DNA from: Buttiauxella agrestis
Lineage (GTDB): Bacteria; Pseudomonadota; Gammaproteobacteria; Enterobacterales; Enterobacteriaceae
NCBI RefSeq assembly: GCF_900446255.1
Contig: NZ_UIGI01000001.1
Span: 1,824,763-1,888,762 of the forward strand
DNA length: 64,000 nt
Direction: 5' to 3'
Below are positions 32,189-41,425 of the stretch, one piece after another. Each line of letters opens with the position of its first letter. Positions within the stretch are counted from its first letter, which is position 1. The notes under the pieces were generated by a model. That model saw only the letters and a list, made by a program, of their open reading frames with translations, was not told where the DNA came from and ran no database searches. Both the position numbers and the translations under genes were made by a program.

Positions 32189-32210
32189 ACCGGCTTTACT
32201 GGCCGGTTTT
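32189..32210 (+). terminator. Hairpin after the endolysin gene
   Basis: ACCGGC / GCCGGT stem followed by TTTTGAG, between the endolysin stop and the convergent small gene. Confidence 0.6.
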
Positions 32211-32215
32211 GAGTT

Positions 32216-32395
32216 TTAACGCTTACTGTCTGGAGTGCGTTTTACAGGTACCCAAGAGCTGTTGGGGTTCTGTGTTGGTGGTGCTTTTGTGTTATCCGCA
32301 ATGGTGGAAAAGTTGTCCTTTTTACCACCACGGGGACCTTGCTCTTGGTAAATCCCACCATTTTTACCTGTGCTCTGACCTGGTTTTAATGCCAT
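32216..32395 (-). CDS. Small conserved hydrophilic protein (G-K-N-G-G-I-Y-Q-E motif)
   Basis: The product has 59 residues from the ATG at 32395 (M-A-L-K-P-G-Q-S-T-G-K-N-G-G-I-Y-Q-E). It is basic, Gly/Pro-rich and probably disordered, ending V-P-V-K-R-T-P-D-S-K-R. Similar short proteins occur in enterobacterial genomes and prophages without known function. It is convergent with the endolysin gene in a region otherwise read rightward, so it has its own promoter: a moron candidate. GGAAAT lies upstream. Confidence 0.6.
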   Translation of the reverse strand: MALKPGQSTGKNGGIYQEQGPRGGKKDNFSTIADNTKAPPTQNPNSSWVPVKRTPDSKR

Positions 32396-32561
32396 TTTTA
32401 TATTTCCAATGAGCACCACGAATTGTGGCAATAAAAATATGGTGCTGAAAGTTAATCGTTTCAATAGTCAGTAATAAAATAAGAGATAAAAATACAAATA
32501 TATAAACATTCTTATTTGTATTTAATTAATGAATTTGATTTAAATTACCCGAGGTAAATAA

Positions 32562-32849
32562 ATGAAGAGATCCATAATCGCATTAATTTGCGTGGTTTCT
32601 GCCTGTGTGCTATCTGGCTGCACCAGTGACCAGCTCAAATCGGAACAAAAAGCCGAACGTGAAGCCATGAGCGCTAAACAAACCGCTGATCGCAAGGCAG
32701 AGCACGCCGAAGTCGCGTTGGCAACATCTACTGCAACAACGGCAGCAGCCGCTGCAAATCTGGCTGCTAAGAAACAAGAGCAGAAGCAAGCCGATGCAGA
32801 CCTTCAGCAATTAATCTGCCCTGAATCGGATCCAGCACCGGCTCAATAA
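32562..32849 (+). CDS. Small lipoprotein, alanine-rich helical
   Basis: The product has 95 residues. A type II signal with lipobox L-S-G-C puts the lipidated cysteine at residue 20. The rest is an Ala/Glu/Lys-rich, coiled-coil-like helix (A-E-R-E-A-M-S-A-K-Q-T-A-D-R-K-A-E), reminiscent of Lpp. Located between the endolysin and terminase genes, it could take the place of an outer-membrane spanin, but no inner-membrane Rz partner is seen and it lacks the C-terminal membrane helix of a u-spanin. It may instead be a lysogenic conversion lipoprotein. Confidence 0.6.
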   Translation: MKRSIIALICVVSACVLSGCTSDQLKSEQKAEREAMSAKQTADRKAEHAEVALATSTATTAAAAANLAAKKQEQKQADADLQQLICPESDPAPAQ

Positions 32850-33178
32850 TCACTACAGGGTGTCATTACGATGGCGCCCGAGAGTGACTATTGTGGAGTG
32901 TTATGCGATGAGCCGTAAAGAGCCAACCCCCTGCCCGCAAACCGTGAGGAAGCGAAGCTACTCAGACCTGTACAGGCACCGGCAGGACCACCAGCCCGGT
33001 AGCGGTTTGATTTTCCCAAGGTACTCCCGGCGGGGTGGCTGCTCCACGGGGGCGACTGACCGCGGGGAACGGCTAGTTTTTTGCATTTTATTGGCTTCAT
33101 CATCATGTAGTTAATGTATTGATTTTGCTTGTTATTATATTTTAAGGATGTCGAAATGATTATTTTGTGTTCATCATC
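32850..33178. other. Gene-poor region before the terminase, candidate cos region
   Basis: About 330 bp. The right half (33010-33080) is G/C-rich with several short inverted motifs. The position just left of the terminase small subunit is where cos lies in lambda-like phages with GpA-type terminases. No confident cosN sequence can be named. A 68-codon open frame (32911-33111) has no recognisable features. Confidence 0.3.
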
Positions 33179-33682
33179 ATGGATAACGAACTAAAGAATT
33201 TCCGCCTCAACATCAACCAGCTTGCGGCTATGACGGATCTGCACCGACAGACCATCGCCAGTAGGTTGTCAAACGTTCCTCTGGCGCCAGGCAGTAATCC
33301 GAAATTAAAACTCTATTCGGTTCTCGATCTTCTGGTCGTGCTGCTGAGCCGTACTGCTGACCCGGCACAGATAAAAGTTGATGAAATGTTGCCACCCGAT
33401 CGCAAAGCGTGGTTTCAGTCTGAGCGCGAGCGGCTCAAGTTCGAGCAGGAGACGTCGCAGCTTATCCCTGCCAGTGAGGTAATGCGGGAATTTTCATCCA
33501 TGGCAAAGGCCATGGTCCAGGTGCTGGAAACGCTGCCCGATATTCTGGAGCGCGACTGTGGTTTACAACCTTCCGCAGTATCCCGCGTTCAGTCTGTTAT
33601 CGATGACCTGCGGGATCAGGTAGCGCAGCGGGTCTTTGATGCTGACATAGCTGATGAGGAGGATGATCCACAGGAGGTATAA
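33179..33682 (+). CDS. Terminase small subunit (DUF1441/Nu1-like)
   Basis: The product has 167 residues from the ATG at 33179; an in-frame GTG at 33167 would add four. The N-terminal winged-helix (L-N-I-N-Q-L-A-A-M-T-D-L-H-R-Q-T-I-A-S-R-L) resembles lambda Nu1 and the DUF1441 family and recognises cos or pac DNA. A central helical region (K-F-E-Q-E-T-S-Q-L-I-P-A-S-E-V-M-R-E-F) mediates assembly. Its stop overlaps the large subunit ATG (TAATG). Confidence 0.85.
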   Translation: MDNELKNFRLNINQLAAMTDLHRQTIASRLSNVPLAPGSNPKLKLYSVLDLLVVLLSRTADPAQIKVDEMLPPDRKAWFQSERERLKFEQETSQLIPASEVMREFSSMAKAMVQVLETLPDILERDCGLQPSAVSRVQSVIDDLRDQVAQRVFDADIADEEDDPQEV

Positions 33683-35772
33683 TGCTGAATCAGGCAACGG
33701 CCAGCAGGGCGAGGAAAAATATCGCCGGCATTATCCGGGCACCCCGGCGTATGCCGGTTGCTGATGCGGTCGCACAGTTCATGCGTGTGCCCATGGGCGC
33801 GGGCAACTCAGTCCCATGGGATCCGCTGGTGGCGCCCTACGTCATCGAGCCGATGAATTGTCTGACCTCCCGAGAATATGACGCGGTGATTTTTATAGGG
33901 CCAGCGCGTACGGGTAAAACTATCGGGTTAATTGACGGATGGGTGGTTTACAACATTATCTGTGACCCGGCCGACATGCTGATTATCCAGATGACGGAAG
34001 AGAAAGCGCGTGAACACTCGAAGAAACGCCTGGCCCGAACGTTTCGATCAAGTCCCGAGGTGGTTAAGCGACTCAGCCCTAACCGTAACGACAACAACGT
34101 ATACGACCGGACCTTCCTCGCGGGCAACTACCTGAAAATTGGTTGGCCGTCCGTCAACATCATGTCGTCGTCAGATTATAAGTGCGTGGCGCTGACTGAT
34201 TATGATCGCTTCCCCGAGAATATTGACGGAGAGGGCGATGCATTTTCTCTGGCTTCAAAGCGTACAACAACTTTTATGTCGTCCGGTATGACGCTGGTGG
34301 AGAGCTCTCCCGGACGTGATGTTGTTGATGTCAAATGGCGACGTCGCACGCCGCATGAAGCCCCGCCTGCTACCGGGATCCTTTCACTGTACAACCGTGG
34401 TGACCGCCGACGCTGGTACTGGCCATGCCCGCACTGCGATGAATACTTCCAGCCCATTGGCGATACCGTTGCTGGCTATCATGATCTCCATGATCCGGTG
34501 CTGGCGAGCGAGGCTGCATATGTCCAGTGTCCGTACTGTGCCGGGAAGATCAACCCGGAGCAAAAGCGTGAGCTCAACGGTCTTGGCGTCTGGTTACGTG
34601 ATGGCGAGACTATCGATGCGGGTGGCAAGCGTGGTGGAGAGCCGCGACGCTCTCGAATTGCATCATTCTGGATGGAAGGACCCGCAGCGGCCTATCAGAC
34701 CCTCTCCCAGCTTGTCTATAAACGCCTGACCGCAGAGCAGGATTACGAGGCGACAGGCAGCGAAGAAACCCTGAAAACCGTCATTAATACCGACTGGGGG
34801 CAACCCTACCTGCCACGTTCGGCAATGGACCAGCGGCAAAGCGATGAACTGATGGCGCGCGCCGAAGATTATGGCAAGCGCCTGGTACCGCCAGAAGTGC
34901 GCTTTATCGTGGCCACCGTGGATGTGCAGGGCGGGAAAAAGCGACGTTTCGTTGTGCAGATGATTGGTTATGGCCAGCACGGTGAGCGCTGGCTGATTGA
35001 CCGTTACAACATTAAAACGTCGCTGCGATGTGATGCCCATGGCGAGGCGTTGCCCGTAGATCCGGGTGGCTATCCCGAAGACTGGGATCTGCTTATCTCC
35101 GATGTTCTTGAGAAAGAGTACGCGCTGGAAACCGATCCAAGCCGCACCTTGCCGGTGTTATGCATGGCGGTGGATAGTGGCGGCGAAGATGGCGTGACGG
35201 ATAACGCCTACAAGTTCTGGCGCCGCTGCAGGCGTAACGGTGATGGAAAGCGTGTGTATCTCTTTAAGGGCGACAGCTCAACCCGGGCAAAACTCATCAC
35301 CCGCACCTACCCGGACAACACCAACCGAAGCGACCGCAAAGCGGGTGCGCGCGGCGATGTGCCTCTTTATCTGTTACAGACGGACAAGCTCAAAGACAGC
35401 ATTCACAACAACCTGAAGCGAGAGACCGCCGGGCCGGGATTCATCCATTTTCCCGACTGGATCGGGGAGTGGTTTTATGACGAGCTGACCTACGAGGTGC
35501 GAGCAACCGACGGCAAATGGCGTAAGCCCGGCAACGGCGCGAATGAGGCGCTGGATCTGTTTTGCTACGGTCATGCGCTGGCGGTTCTGCGGGGATATGA
35601 GCGAATCAAAGACTGGAGTAAACCGCCATCCTGGGCAATGTCTCAGCATTTATCCGCTGCTCCTGGCGGCCCCGCAAAAACGAAGCCGCCAGAAAAAGCC
35701 GGACGGCAGCCGGTGAATCAGGTTTCGAGCGGCCAATTAAAGAAAGGAAAAAGGATGCAGGTGACTAAGTGA
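33682..35772 (+). CDS. Terminase large subunit, GpA family
   Basis: The product has 696 residues. Walker A is in I-F-I-G-P-A-R-T-G-K-T-I-G (about 71-83), and Walker B-like A-L-T-D-Y-D-R-F follows. Zinc-type C-P-H-C and C-P-Y-C pairs lie mid-protein, and the nuclease domain contains V-A-T-V-D-V-Q-G-G and M-A-V-D-S-G-G. It packages DNA into proheads and cuts it. The GpA-type terminase goes with the lambda-type portal downstream, not with a P2-type head, although the tail is P2-like. Confidence 0.95.
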   Translation: MLNQATASRARKNIAGIIRAPRRMPVADAVAQFMRVPMGAGNSVPWDPLVAPYVIEPMNCLTSREYDAVIFIGPARTGKTIGLIDGWVVYNIICDPADMLIIQMTEEKAREHSKKRLARTFRSSPEVVKRLSPNRNDNNVYDRTFLAGNYLKIGWPSVNIMSSSDYKCVALTDYDRFPENIDGEGDAFSLASKRTTTFMSSGMTLVESSPGRDVVDVKWRRRTPHEAPPATGILSLYNRGDRRRWYWPCPHCDEYFQPIGDTVAGYHDLHDPVLASEAAYVQCPYCAGKINPEQKRELNGLGVWLRDGETIDAGGKRGGEPRRSRIASFWMEGPAAAYQTLSQLVYKRLTAEQDYEATGSEETLKTVINTDWGQPYLPRSAMDQRQSDELMARAEDYGKRLVPPEVRFIVATVDVQGGKKRRFVVQMIGYGQHGERWLIDRYNIKTSLRCDAHGEALPVDPGGYPEDWDLLISDVLEKEYALETDPSRTLPVLCMAVDSGGEDGVTDNAYKFWRRCRRNGDGKRVYLFKGDSSTRAKLITRTYPDNTNRSDRKAGARGDVPLYLLQTDKLKDSIHNNLKRETAGPGFIHFPDWIGEWFYDELTYEVRATDGKWRKPGNGANEALDLFCYGHALAVLRGYERIKDWSKPPSWAMSQHLSAAPGGPAKTKPPEKAGRQPVNQVSSGQLKKGKRMQVTK

Positions 35773-35984
35773 ACATTGCAGAAGTAAAAGCCATGCGTGA
35801 CAAGGTGCTTAAGGCCTATACCGACGCTCTTGATGCTGAAAGCATGGGGATGAACGGTCGTAACCTGACGCGCCAGAGCCTGGATTCGCTAAAAACCCAG
35901 TACGAATACTGGGATCGCAAATATCGACAGGCTCTCGGAAAAGCGAAGCCTTATTCGCTGGTTAATTTTACGGGGCGCAAATGA
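35769..35984 (+). CDS. Small head-completion protein, gpW-like position
   Basis: The product has 71 residues. It lies between the terminase and portal genes with 4-bp overlaps on both sides (ATGA), the place of gpW in lambda. The sequence (K-A-Y-T-D-A-L-D-A-E, R-Q-S-L-D-S-L-K-T-Q-Y-E-Y-W-D-R-K-Y) is helical and matches the small DUF6148/gpW-like proteins of this gene order. A head-tail joining role is inferred. Confidence 0.7.
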   Translation: MNIAEVKAMRDKVLKAYTDALDAESMGMNGRNLTRQSLDSLKTQYEYWDRKYRQALGKAKPYSLVNFTGRK

Positions 35985-37519
35985 ACCTGATCACCAAAGC
36001 AGTATCCCTTTTTTCTCCGGGCTGGGCCGCACGCAGGTTGCGCGCCGAGATACAGGTTCAGGCGTATGAAGCCGCGAGGCCAACACGGACGCACGCTGCA
36101 CGACGTGAGAGCCGAAGTGCTAATACCGCCATCTTTGCTGCCGGCGCATCTATCCGCGAGCAGGCGCGATGGCTGGATGAAAACCACGATATAGCCATCG
36201 GGATCCTCGACAAGCTGGAAGAGCGGGTTGTTGGTGCGCGCGGGATTCAGATAGAGCCGCAGCCACTGAGTGCTGACGGGAAGGTTCACGAGCAATTCGC
36301 CGCGCTAATATCTGCTGCCTGGGAGCGGTGGGCGGAATCACCTGAAGTCACTGGAAGCTTCAGCCTGGCAGAAGCGGAGCGCCTAATGCTGCGTTCTGCT
36401 GTCCGGGATGGCGAGGTGTTCACGCAGCTGATCCGCGGCCCGGTGAAAGGCGTCAGTTACAACAGCAATGTGCAGTTTTCTTTTGAAATGCTCGAAGCTG
36501 ATTTCGTCCCTCTCAATCTAACGGGTGCCAACGAAGGCTTTAACACCATCCAGGGCGTTAATGTAAATGCCTGGGGTCGGGCGCTGTCCTACAACGTTTA
36601 TAAGTTTCATCCTCAGAGCGGTCTGGGCGCGAGTCAGACCAAAATCATCCCGGCTGAACGCATGCTGCATCTCGCCATGCGAAAGCGCCTGCACCAGGTG
36701 CGCGGAATGTCCATTTTTGCGGGAGTTCTGCAGCGTCTTTCCGATGTGAAAGAGTACGAAGATTCGGAGCGTATCGCTGCGCGGATAGCGGCTTCGCTCG
36801 GGTTTTTTATTAAGCGTGGTGATGGTTCGGTTTATGCGGATGATGCCAGCGACTGGCAGAAACCCGACAAAGAAAATCGCGATTTTGAAATGTCAGCGGG
36901 CATGATTTATGACGGGCTGGCCCCAGGCGAAGAGCTTGAAATGCTGGAGTCAAACCGACCGAACACCAACATGCTTGGGTTTCGAAGCGGTCAGCTACGT
37001 GCAGCTGCAGCAGGAACGCGTACGGGTTATTCATCGATTGCTCGTGATTACAACGGCACCTACAGCGCCCAGCGACAAGAGCTGGTGGAAAGCTTCGAGG
37101 GGTATGGCGTCCTGCAGGAGTGGTTTGTTTCACGCACAGCCCGCCCTCTGTACCGCGAATGGCTGAAAATGTTCCTGCTCAGCGGCGTTGAAATCCCGTC
37201 CGATATTGATCCTGATTCGCTCTACAACGCGACCTATATGGCTCCGGTTATGCCATGGATTGATCCGGTAAAAGAAGGCGACGCCTGGAAAACCCAGATC
37301 CGCGGCGGCGCAGCCACCGAGGCCGAGTGGATCAGGGCGCGTGGACTTAGCCCGCGACAGGTTAAATCACAACGTATGCGGGAGATTGATTTCAACCGTG
37401 ATCACGATCTGGTGTTCGACACCGACCCCGCTAATGACAAAGGAAGCACTCCGAATGAGCAAGCGACAAACAATGCTGGTGGCACCGCAAGCCAGCGGCC
37501 AGATCCAGGCGATGAATAA
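35981..37519 (+). CDS. Phage portal protein, lambda family
   Basis: The product has 512 residues. Lambda-type portal features include the R-D-G-E-V-F motif after the N-terminal wing, W-G-R-A-L-S-Y-N-V-Y, and the crown-proximal Y-S-S-I-A-R-D-Y-N-G-T-Y-S-A-Q-R-Q-E-L segment that is highly conserved in the family. It forms the dodecameric DNA channel at one capsid vertex. Its 3-prime end overlaps the protease-capsid gene by 65 bp, in a different frame. Confidence 0.93.
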   Translation: MNLITKAVSLFSPGWAARRLRAEIQVQAYEAARPTRTHAARRESRSANTAIFAAGASIREQARWLDENHDIAIGILDKLEERVVGARGIQIEPQPLSADGKVHEQFAALISAAWERWAESPEVTGSFSLAEAERLMLRSAVRDGEVFTQLIRGPVKGVSYNSNVQFSFEMLEADFVPLNLTGANEGFNTIQGVNVNAWGRALSYNVYKFHPQSGLGASQTKIIPAERMLHLAMRKRLHQVRGMSIFAGVLQRLSDVKEYEDSERIAARIAASLGFFIKRGDGSVYADDASDWQKPDKENRDFEMSAGMIYDGLAPGEELEMLESNRPNTNMLGFRSGQLRAAAAGTRTGYSSIARDYNGTYSAQRQELVESFEGYGVLQEWFVSRTARPLYREWLKMFLLSGVEIPSDIDPDSLYNATYMAPVMPWIDPVKEGDAWKTQIRGGAATEAEWIRARGLSPRQVKSQRMREIDFNRDHDLVFDTDPANDKGSTPNEQATNNAGGTASQRPDPGDE

Positions 37520-39488
37520 TCACTGGTACGAAATCCGGGCGGCGGCCAACAGTTCTCCGGGTGAAATTCACATTTACGATCAGATTGGCGGTTGGGGTAT
37601 CTCAGCCAGCCGTTTTCTCAGAGAGGTCAGCGAAGCTGGCCTTTTTAATGCCTCGCAGGTGGATATCCGTATTCATTCACCGGGTGGCAGCACCCTGGAT
37701 GGCTTTGCCATTTTCAACACTTTAAAGCGCTTGTCCGGTTCGGTGAGCGTATACGTCGACGGCATCGCGGCATCCATGGCGTCGGTCATCGCCATGCTGC
37801 CCGGTGCGACGGTCCACATCCCATCAAACGCCTTCATTATGATCCATAACCCATGGGGCGGAGCGATGGGGGAGGCGTCAGACCTGCGGGATTATGCAGA
37901 TCTTCTGGATAAGAACGCCAAAAACATGCTCGACGCGTATGCCGAAAAAACAGGCCTGCCGCGCGAGGAACTGGAGACCATGATGAGCGAGGAAACCTGG
38001 ATGACGGGTGCCGAAGCTGTTGAAAAGGGTTTCGCCGATGTGTTGCTACCAGAAATGGCGATGGCGGCATGTATCAACGATAACGTGACAAAGGAGTTTT
38101 CAAAAATGCCAAAGGCAGCACAAACATGGTTCGCACCACGCGCAACGGGTAGTCAGCAACAACAGCAACCTCAGACGCCGACGACTCCTGCGCAGATTGA
38201 TATGACTGCACTGGCCCAGCAGATGCAGCAGCAAATGCAGGCGCGCGAGACAGAGCGTCGCACTGCAATATCAGGGGTATTTTCTGCATTTGCTAATCAT
38301 CCCGGCATTTCAGAACTTCAGGCTGCATGTATTACCGATCAGTTCTGCGACGCTGGCGCTGCGCAGCAAAAGCTGCTGGCGAAGCTTGCAGAGGATACGA
38401 CGTCCATTTCAGGCAGTTATGCGCATATCCATGCAGGCAACGGCAATATTGTTGGGGATTCTGTCCGTAACGTGATTATGACGCGTGCTGGCTACGGCGA
38501 ACGCCAGACGGACAACCAGTTCAATGGCATGTCTCTTATGGAGCTGGCTCGTGCATCGCTTTCTCACCGAAATATTGGTGTTGCCAGCCTCGATCGTATG
38601 GGCATCGTGGGCATGGCCTTTACCCACAGCAGCAGCGATTTTGCTTATATTCTGATGGATGTGGCGAACAAGTCAGCGCTGGCGGGCTGGGATGATGCCG
38701 ATGAAACGTTTGATATCTGGACACGCACGGGTGAACTTCCCGACTTTAAGCCAGGGCATCGCGTAGGGATGGAAGCCTTCCCGAGTCTGCGCCAGGTGCG
38801 TGCTGGTGCGGAATATAAATATGCCACGCTGAGTGATACTGGCGCATCGATCGCGCTGGCCACTTACGGGGAACTGTTCAGCATCGATCGCCAGGCCATT
38901 ATTAATGATGACATGAGCTTTATTACCCGCATCCCGCAGTCTATGGGGCGCGCGGCAAAGGCAACGGTCGGGGATCTGGTTTATGCGGTGTTAACCGGGA
39001 ATCCTGAATTTAACGGGTCGTCACTTTTCAGTGCCGAACGTGACAACCTGGTGGACGGTGAGTTATCTGTCGACACCCTGGCTGATGCCCGCTCACAGAT
39101 GAAACGTCAGAAATCTGGCACGCGCACGCTCAATATCTCCCCCGCGTTCTTACTGGTGCCAACGCTCCAGGAGGCTTATGCCGATCAGATTATCCACTCG
39201 ACATCAGTACCGGGTGCGGATGCTAACTCTGGCATTAAAAACCCAGTACTGAACATGGCTACGATTGTTGCGGAGCCGCGCCTTGATGATGCAGACGAAG
39301 ATGCCTGGTATCTGACTGCTGCCAAAGGGCGAGACACCATTGAGGTGGCTTACCTTGACGGTAACGCCGCGCCAACAGTTGAAAGCACCTCCGGATTCAC
39401 TGTTGATGGAGTGACCATGAAAGTGCGCATCGATGCGGGTGTGGCACCGATGGATTATCGCGGTCTGCTGAAATCAACGGGCAAATAA
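37455..39488 (+). CDS. Fused ClpP/S49-type head maturation protease and major capsid protein
   Basis: The product has 677 residues from the ATG at 37455 inside the portal gene. Residues about 30-215 form a ClpP-like protease with nucleophile in D-G-I-A-A-S-M-A-S, His in I-M-I-H-N-P-W-G, and the H-S-P-G-G-S oxyanion region. A Gln-rich linker (Q-Q-Q-Q-P-Q-T-P) follows at about 235-250. The C-terminal 400 residues are a Mu-like major head subunit/HK97-fold region. The protease presumably releases itself and matures the capsid. Such fusions occur in several temperate phages. Confidence 0.9.
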   Translation: MSKRQTMLVAPQASGQIQAMNNHWYEIRAAANSSPGEIHIYDQIGGWGISASRFLREVSEAGLFNASQVDIRIHSPGGSTLDGFAIFNTLKRLSGSVSVYVDGIAASMASVIAMLPGATVHIPSNAFIMIHNPWGGAMGEASDLRDYADLLDKNAKNMLDAYAEKTGLPREELETMMSEETWMTGAEAVEKGFADVLLPEMAMAACINDNVTKEFSKMPKAAQTWFAPRATGSQQQQQPQTPTTPAQIDMTALAQQMQQQMQARETERRTAISGVFSAFANHPGISELQAACITDQFCDAGAAQQKLLAKLAEDTTSISGSYAHIHAGNGNIVGDSVRNVIMTRAGYGERQTDNQFNGMSLMELARASLSHRNIGVASLDRMGIVGMAFTHSSSDFAYILMDVANKSALAGWDDADETFDIWTRTGELPDFKPGHRVGMEAFPSLRQVRAGAEYKYATLSDTGASIALATYGELFSIDRQAIINDDMSFITRIPQSMGRAAKATVGDLVYAVLTGNPEFNGSSLFSAERDNLVDGELSVDTLADARSQMKRQKSGTRTLNISPAFLLVPTLQEAYADQIIHSTSVPGADANSGIKNPVLNMATIVAEPRLDDADEDAWYLTAAKGRDTIEVAYLDGNAAPTVESTSGFTVDGVTMKVRIDAGVAPMDYRGLLKSTGK

Positions 39489-39493
39489 CCAGC

Positions 39494-39512
39494 GGGGCTT
39501 CGGCCCCCTTTT
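39494..39512 (+). terminator. Terminator-like hairpin between the capsid and cement genes
   Basis: GGGGC-TTCG-GCCCC followed by C and four T. It may reduce downstream expression relative to the capsid gene. Confidence 0.6.
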
Positions 39513-39524
39513 GTGAGAACAATC

Positions 39525-39875
39525 ATGGCTAAAAACTATTACGAAGACGGCAAGACAATGGACTGGTCCAACAGTACCGGCACGAATTATAAATCGGGCG
39601 ATCCGGTTCCCGTGGGGGCGGTGACGGGGGTGGCGCACGACGATATTCCTGATGGATCGGACGGCGTCCTGCACATGTGTGGCGTCTGGGTGCTACCGAA
39701 AAACGGTGCAGATACATGGGATCGTGGCGAGAAGCTGTACCTAATTCCCGCATCAGGTCTGGTAACAAACGCATCTGATGATGGTGCTGGTGGTGATCCG
39801 TACCCGGTTGCGGGTATTGCCTGGGTTTCAATCAATCCTGCCGATACTGAGTGCCGGGTTCGTCTGGAATACTGA
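39525..39875 (+). CDS. Capsid cement/decoration protein (DUF2190-like)
   Basis: The product has 116 residues (M-A-K-N-Y-Y-E-D-G-K-T-M-D-W). The beta-rich pattern G-D-P-V-P-V-G-x-V-x-G-V-A and G-E-K-L-Y-L-I-P-A-S-G matches DUF2190 capsid-decoration proteins that trimerise on the capsid surface. It follows the capsid gene, as lambda D is close to E. Confidence 0.85.
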   Translation: MAKNYYEDGKTMDWSNSTGTNYKSGDPVPVGAVTGVAHDDIPDGSDGVLHMCGVWVLPKNGADTWDRGEKLYLIPASGLVTNASDDGAGGDPYPVAGIAWVSINPADTECRVRLEY

Positions 39876-39876
39876 T

Positions 39877-40230
39877 ATGGATTTTAATTCGCTGATGGCT
39901 TCGGCGGATGATGTCCTGATCTCCACCTTCAATATTGAGGGTGGAGTAACCCTCTGGCCGGGTGAGCCACGGGAAGTGCAGATAGAGGCGATTTTTGATA
40001 ATGATTTCGCCCGAACGGACATACCGGACGGCGGGAAAATTATGGGTAGCGATCCCTCTTTCACCGCGCATGACAGAGACATCATCGGTCTGAAAAAAAA
40101 CGATGCTTTGTTGATATCGGGCAGCCTCTGGTATGCGAAAGAGCCACAACCGGACGGTACCGGGATCACGCGCGTATTCCTTTCAAAGTATCAAAAATCC
40201 TCTTTTGATAGACCCGGGAGTCGCCTGTGA
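39877..40230 (+). CDS. Head-tail joining protein (phage_attach/FII-like)
   Basis: The product has 117 residues from the ATG at 39877, 1 bp after the preceding stop. Its placement and size fit the Phage_attach family; D-x-P-D-G-G-K-I-M-G and L-L-I-S-G-S-L-W-Y are family-like. It should sit at the head-tail interface. It overlaps the next gene by 4 bp. Confidence 0.7.
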   Translation: MDFNSLMASADDVLISTFNIEGGVTLWPGEPREVQIEAIFDNDFARTDIPDGGKIMGSDPSFTAHDRDIIGLKKNDALLISGSLWYAKEPQPDGTGITRVFLSKYQKSSFDRPGSRL

Positions 40231-40862
40231 GTGGATTCACTATCGATATTGCTCAGCTGCGCGCGGTGCAGGCAGCGGTTGGGGCAACAGAGTCACAGTT
40301 TATTGCTGCTTACCATAAGGCGCTGAAACAAACTACGGCCCGGTTATATAAAGCATCCACCGCGCTGATGATCAACACCGTGGGCGCAAAAGGAAAGCAG
40401 ATAACGCAACGTCGCGTGCGGGCTTTTGTTTCAAAGGTGTCACGGGATAAGCCGGGTGGTGGCAAAATCTGGTTTGGCCTGAACGACATGCCCGTAAGTA
40501 CCCTGAAGGGTTCAATGCGTAATCCTCGTAAAGTTAAACGCCGTCGTGACGAAAAAGGTCGTTTTGTAAAATCAAAGGGTGCGCGTGGGGCGACGTTTAT
40601 CCCTAAGTCCTCATCACTTTCACCATCTTCTTTCCCCAACTCGTTTGTCGCCACCGTGAAGGGCAAGAGGTCGATTTATATTCGCCAGGCAAATGGATTT
40701 TTGACAGAGGCGCGGGAGCCAGTTTACGACCCGATGGTTGGTGCTATAGGCGGGGATATTTTTCCGCAAGCCGGCGAGATGTTGCTGGACTATTTTACCA
40801 AAGATATTAATGGGCGCGTGGCGGGGAATGTTCATCTGAATAGTAAAGGAAAACGGGCATGA
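40227..40862 (+). CDS. Tail completion protein, minor tail Z-like
   Basis: The product has 211 residues. It is basic, with R-L-Y-K-A-S-T-A-L-M-I-N near the start, a Lys/Arg-rich middle (R-K-V-K-R-R-R-D-E-K-G-R-F) and an I-F-V-A-T-V-type strand pattern as in Minor_tail_Z proteins. Its position between head-tail joining and tail-terminator genes supports a tail-completion role. Confidence 0.75.
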   Translation: MSGFTIDIAQLRAVQAAVGATESQFIAAYHKALKQTTARLYKASTALMINTVGAKGKQITQRRVRAFVSKVSRDKPGGGKIWFGLNDMPVSTLKGSMRNPRKVKRRRDEKGRFVKSKGARGATFIPKSSSLSPSSFPNSFVATVKGKRSIYIRQANGFLTEAREPVYDPMVGAIGGDIFPQAGEMLLDYFTKDINGRVAGNVHLNSKGKRA

Positions 40863-41425
40863 ATGGCATTTTCTGGCTGGATGAGTATCAGGATGCTGTA
40901 TTTGCAGAGCTCAAAAAAATTCCCTGGGCCAAAACGACAGGCATTTATCCGGAATTGCCAGACGGTTTTCCCACTCCGGCAGTCTTCTTTGATGTGTCCG
41001 GCTGGGAGCGTTCTGGCAGTGAGATAGGGGGCAATGTCACGCTCGAGCTTACCTGCAATCTTTATATTCTTCGTAGTTTTGTGTCAGCGGGTGGACAGGA
41101 TGAGGAAGAGCGTGGCGTAACTGAAACACAGGTCCGCAACGCAGCTCTAAAGATGTCCGACTGGATCCATGGTCGTCAGTTCGGTAACGGGAGCGCGCCT
41201 GCTGCTCTGGTATCTGCTGAACCCATGGTGTGGGAAAAAGGTGAATCGGCGCCGGAGCATGCCATCTGGGGTGTCACTTTCACCCAGAGGTTGCCTGTGG
41301 GTGCCGACCCGTTTGAGGAGCCTGACGCACCTGTGCTGAAAGAGTTCTGGCTGGGGATCTTCCCTGATGTGGGACCAGAACACGCCGACGACTATATCCT
41401 CGTTGCAAAATCGGAGGAGAGTTAA
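40859..41425 (+). CDS. Tail terminator-like protein
   Basis: The product has 188 residues with Y-P-E-L-P-D-G-F-P-T-P-A-V-F-F-D-V-S-G-W-E and a V-T-L-E-L-T-C-N-L-Y-I strand. The order Z-like, this gene, tail tube matches the tail terminator/completion slot. Homology is not strong enough by eye for a family name. It has 4-bp and 1-bp overlaps with its neighbours. Confidence 0.6.
   Translation: MNGIFWLDEYQDAVFAELKKIPWAKTTGIYPELPDGFPTPAVFFDVSGWERSGSEIGGNVTLELTCNLYILRSFVSAGGQDEEERGVTETQVRNAALKMSDWIHGRQFGNGSAPAALVSAEPMVWEKGESAPEHAIWGVTFTQRLPVGADPFEEPDAPVLKEFWLGIFPDVGPEHADDYILVAKSEES

Noticed and set aside
32911-33111. A 68-codon frame as an Rz1-type or terminase-associated gene
   Set aside because: No lipobox, signal or recognisable motif, and it spans the likely cos region.
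37341-37454. Upstream extension of the protease-capsid protein
   Set aside because: It lies wholly in the portal gene in another frame and lacks protease-like sequence; the ATG at 37455 is better.
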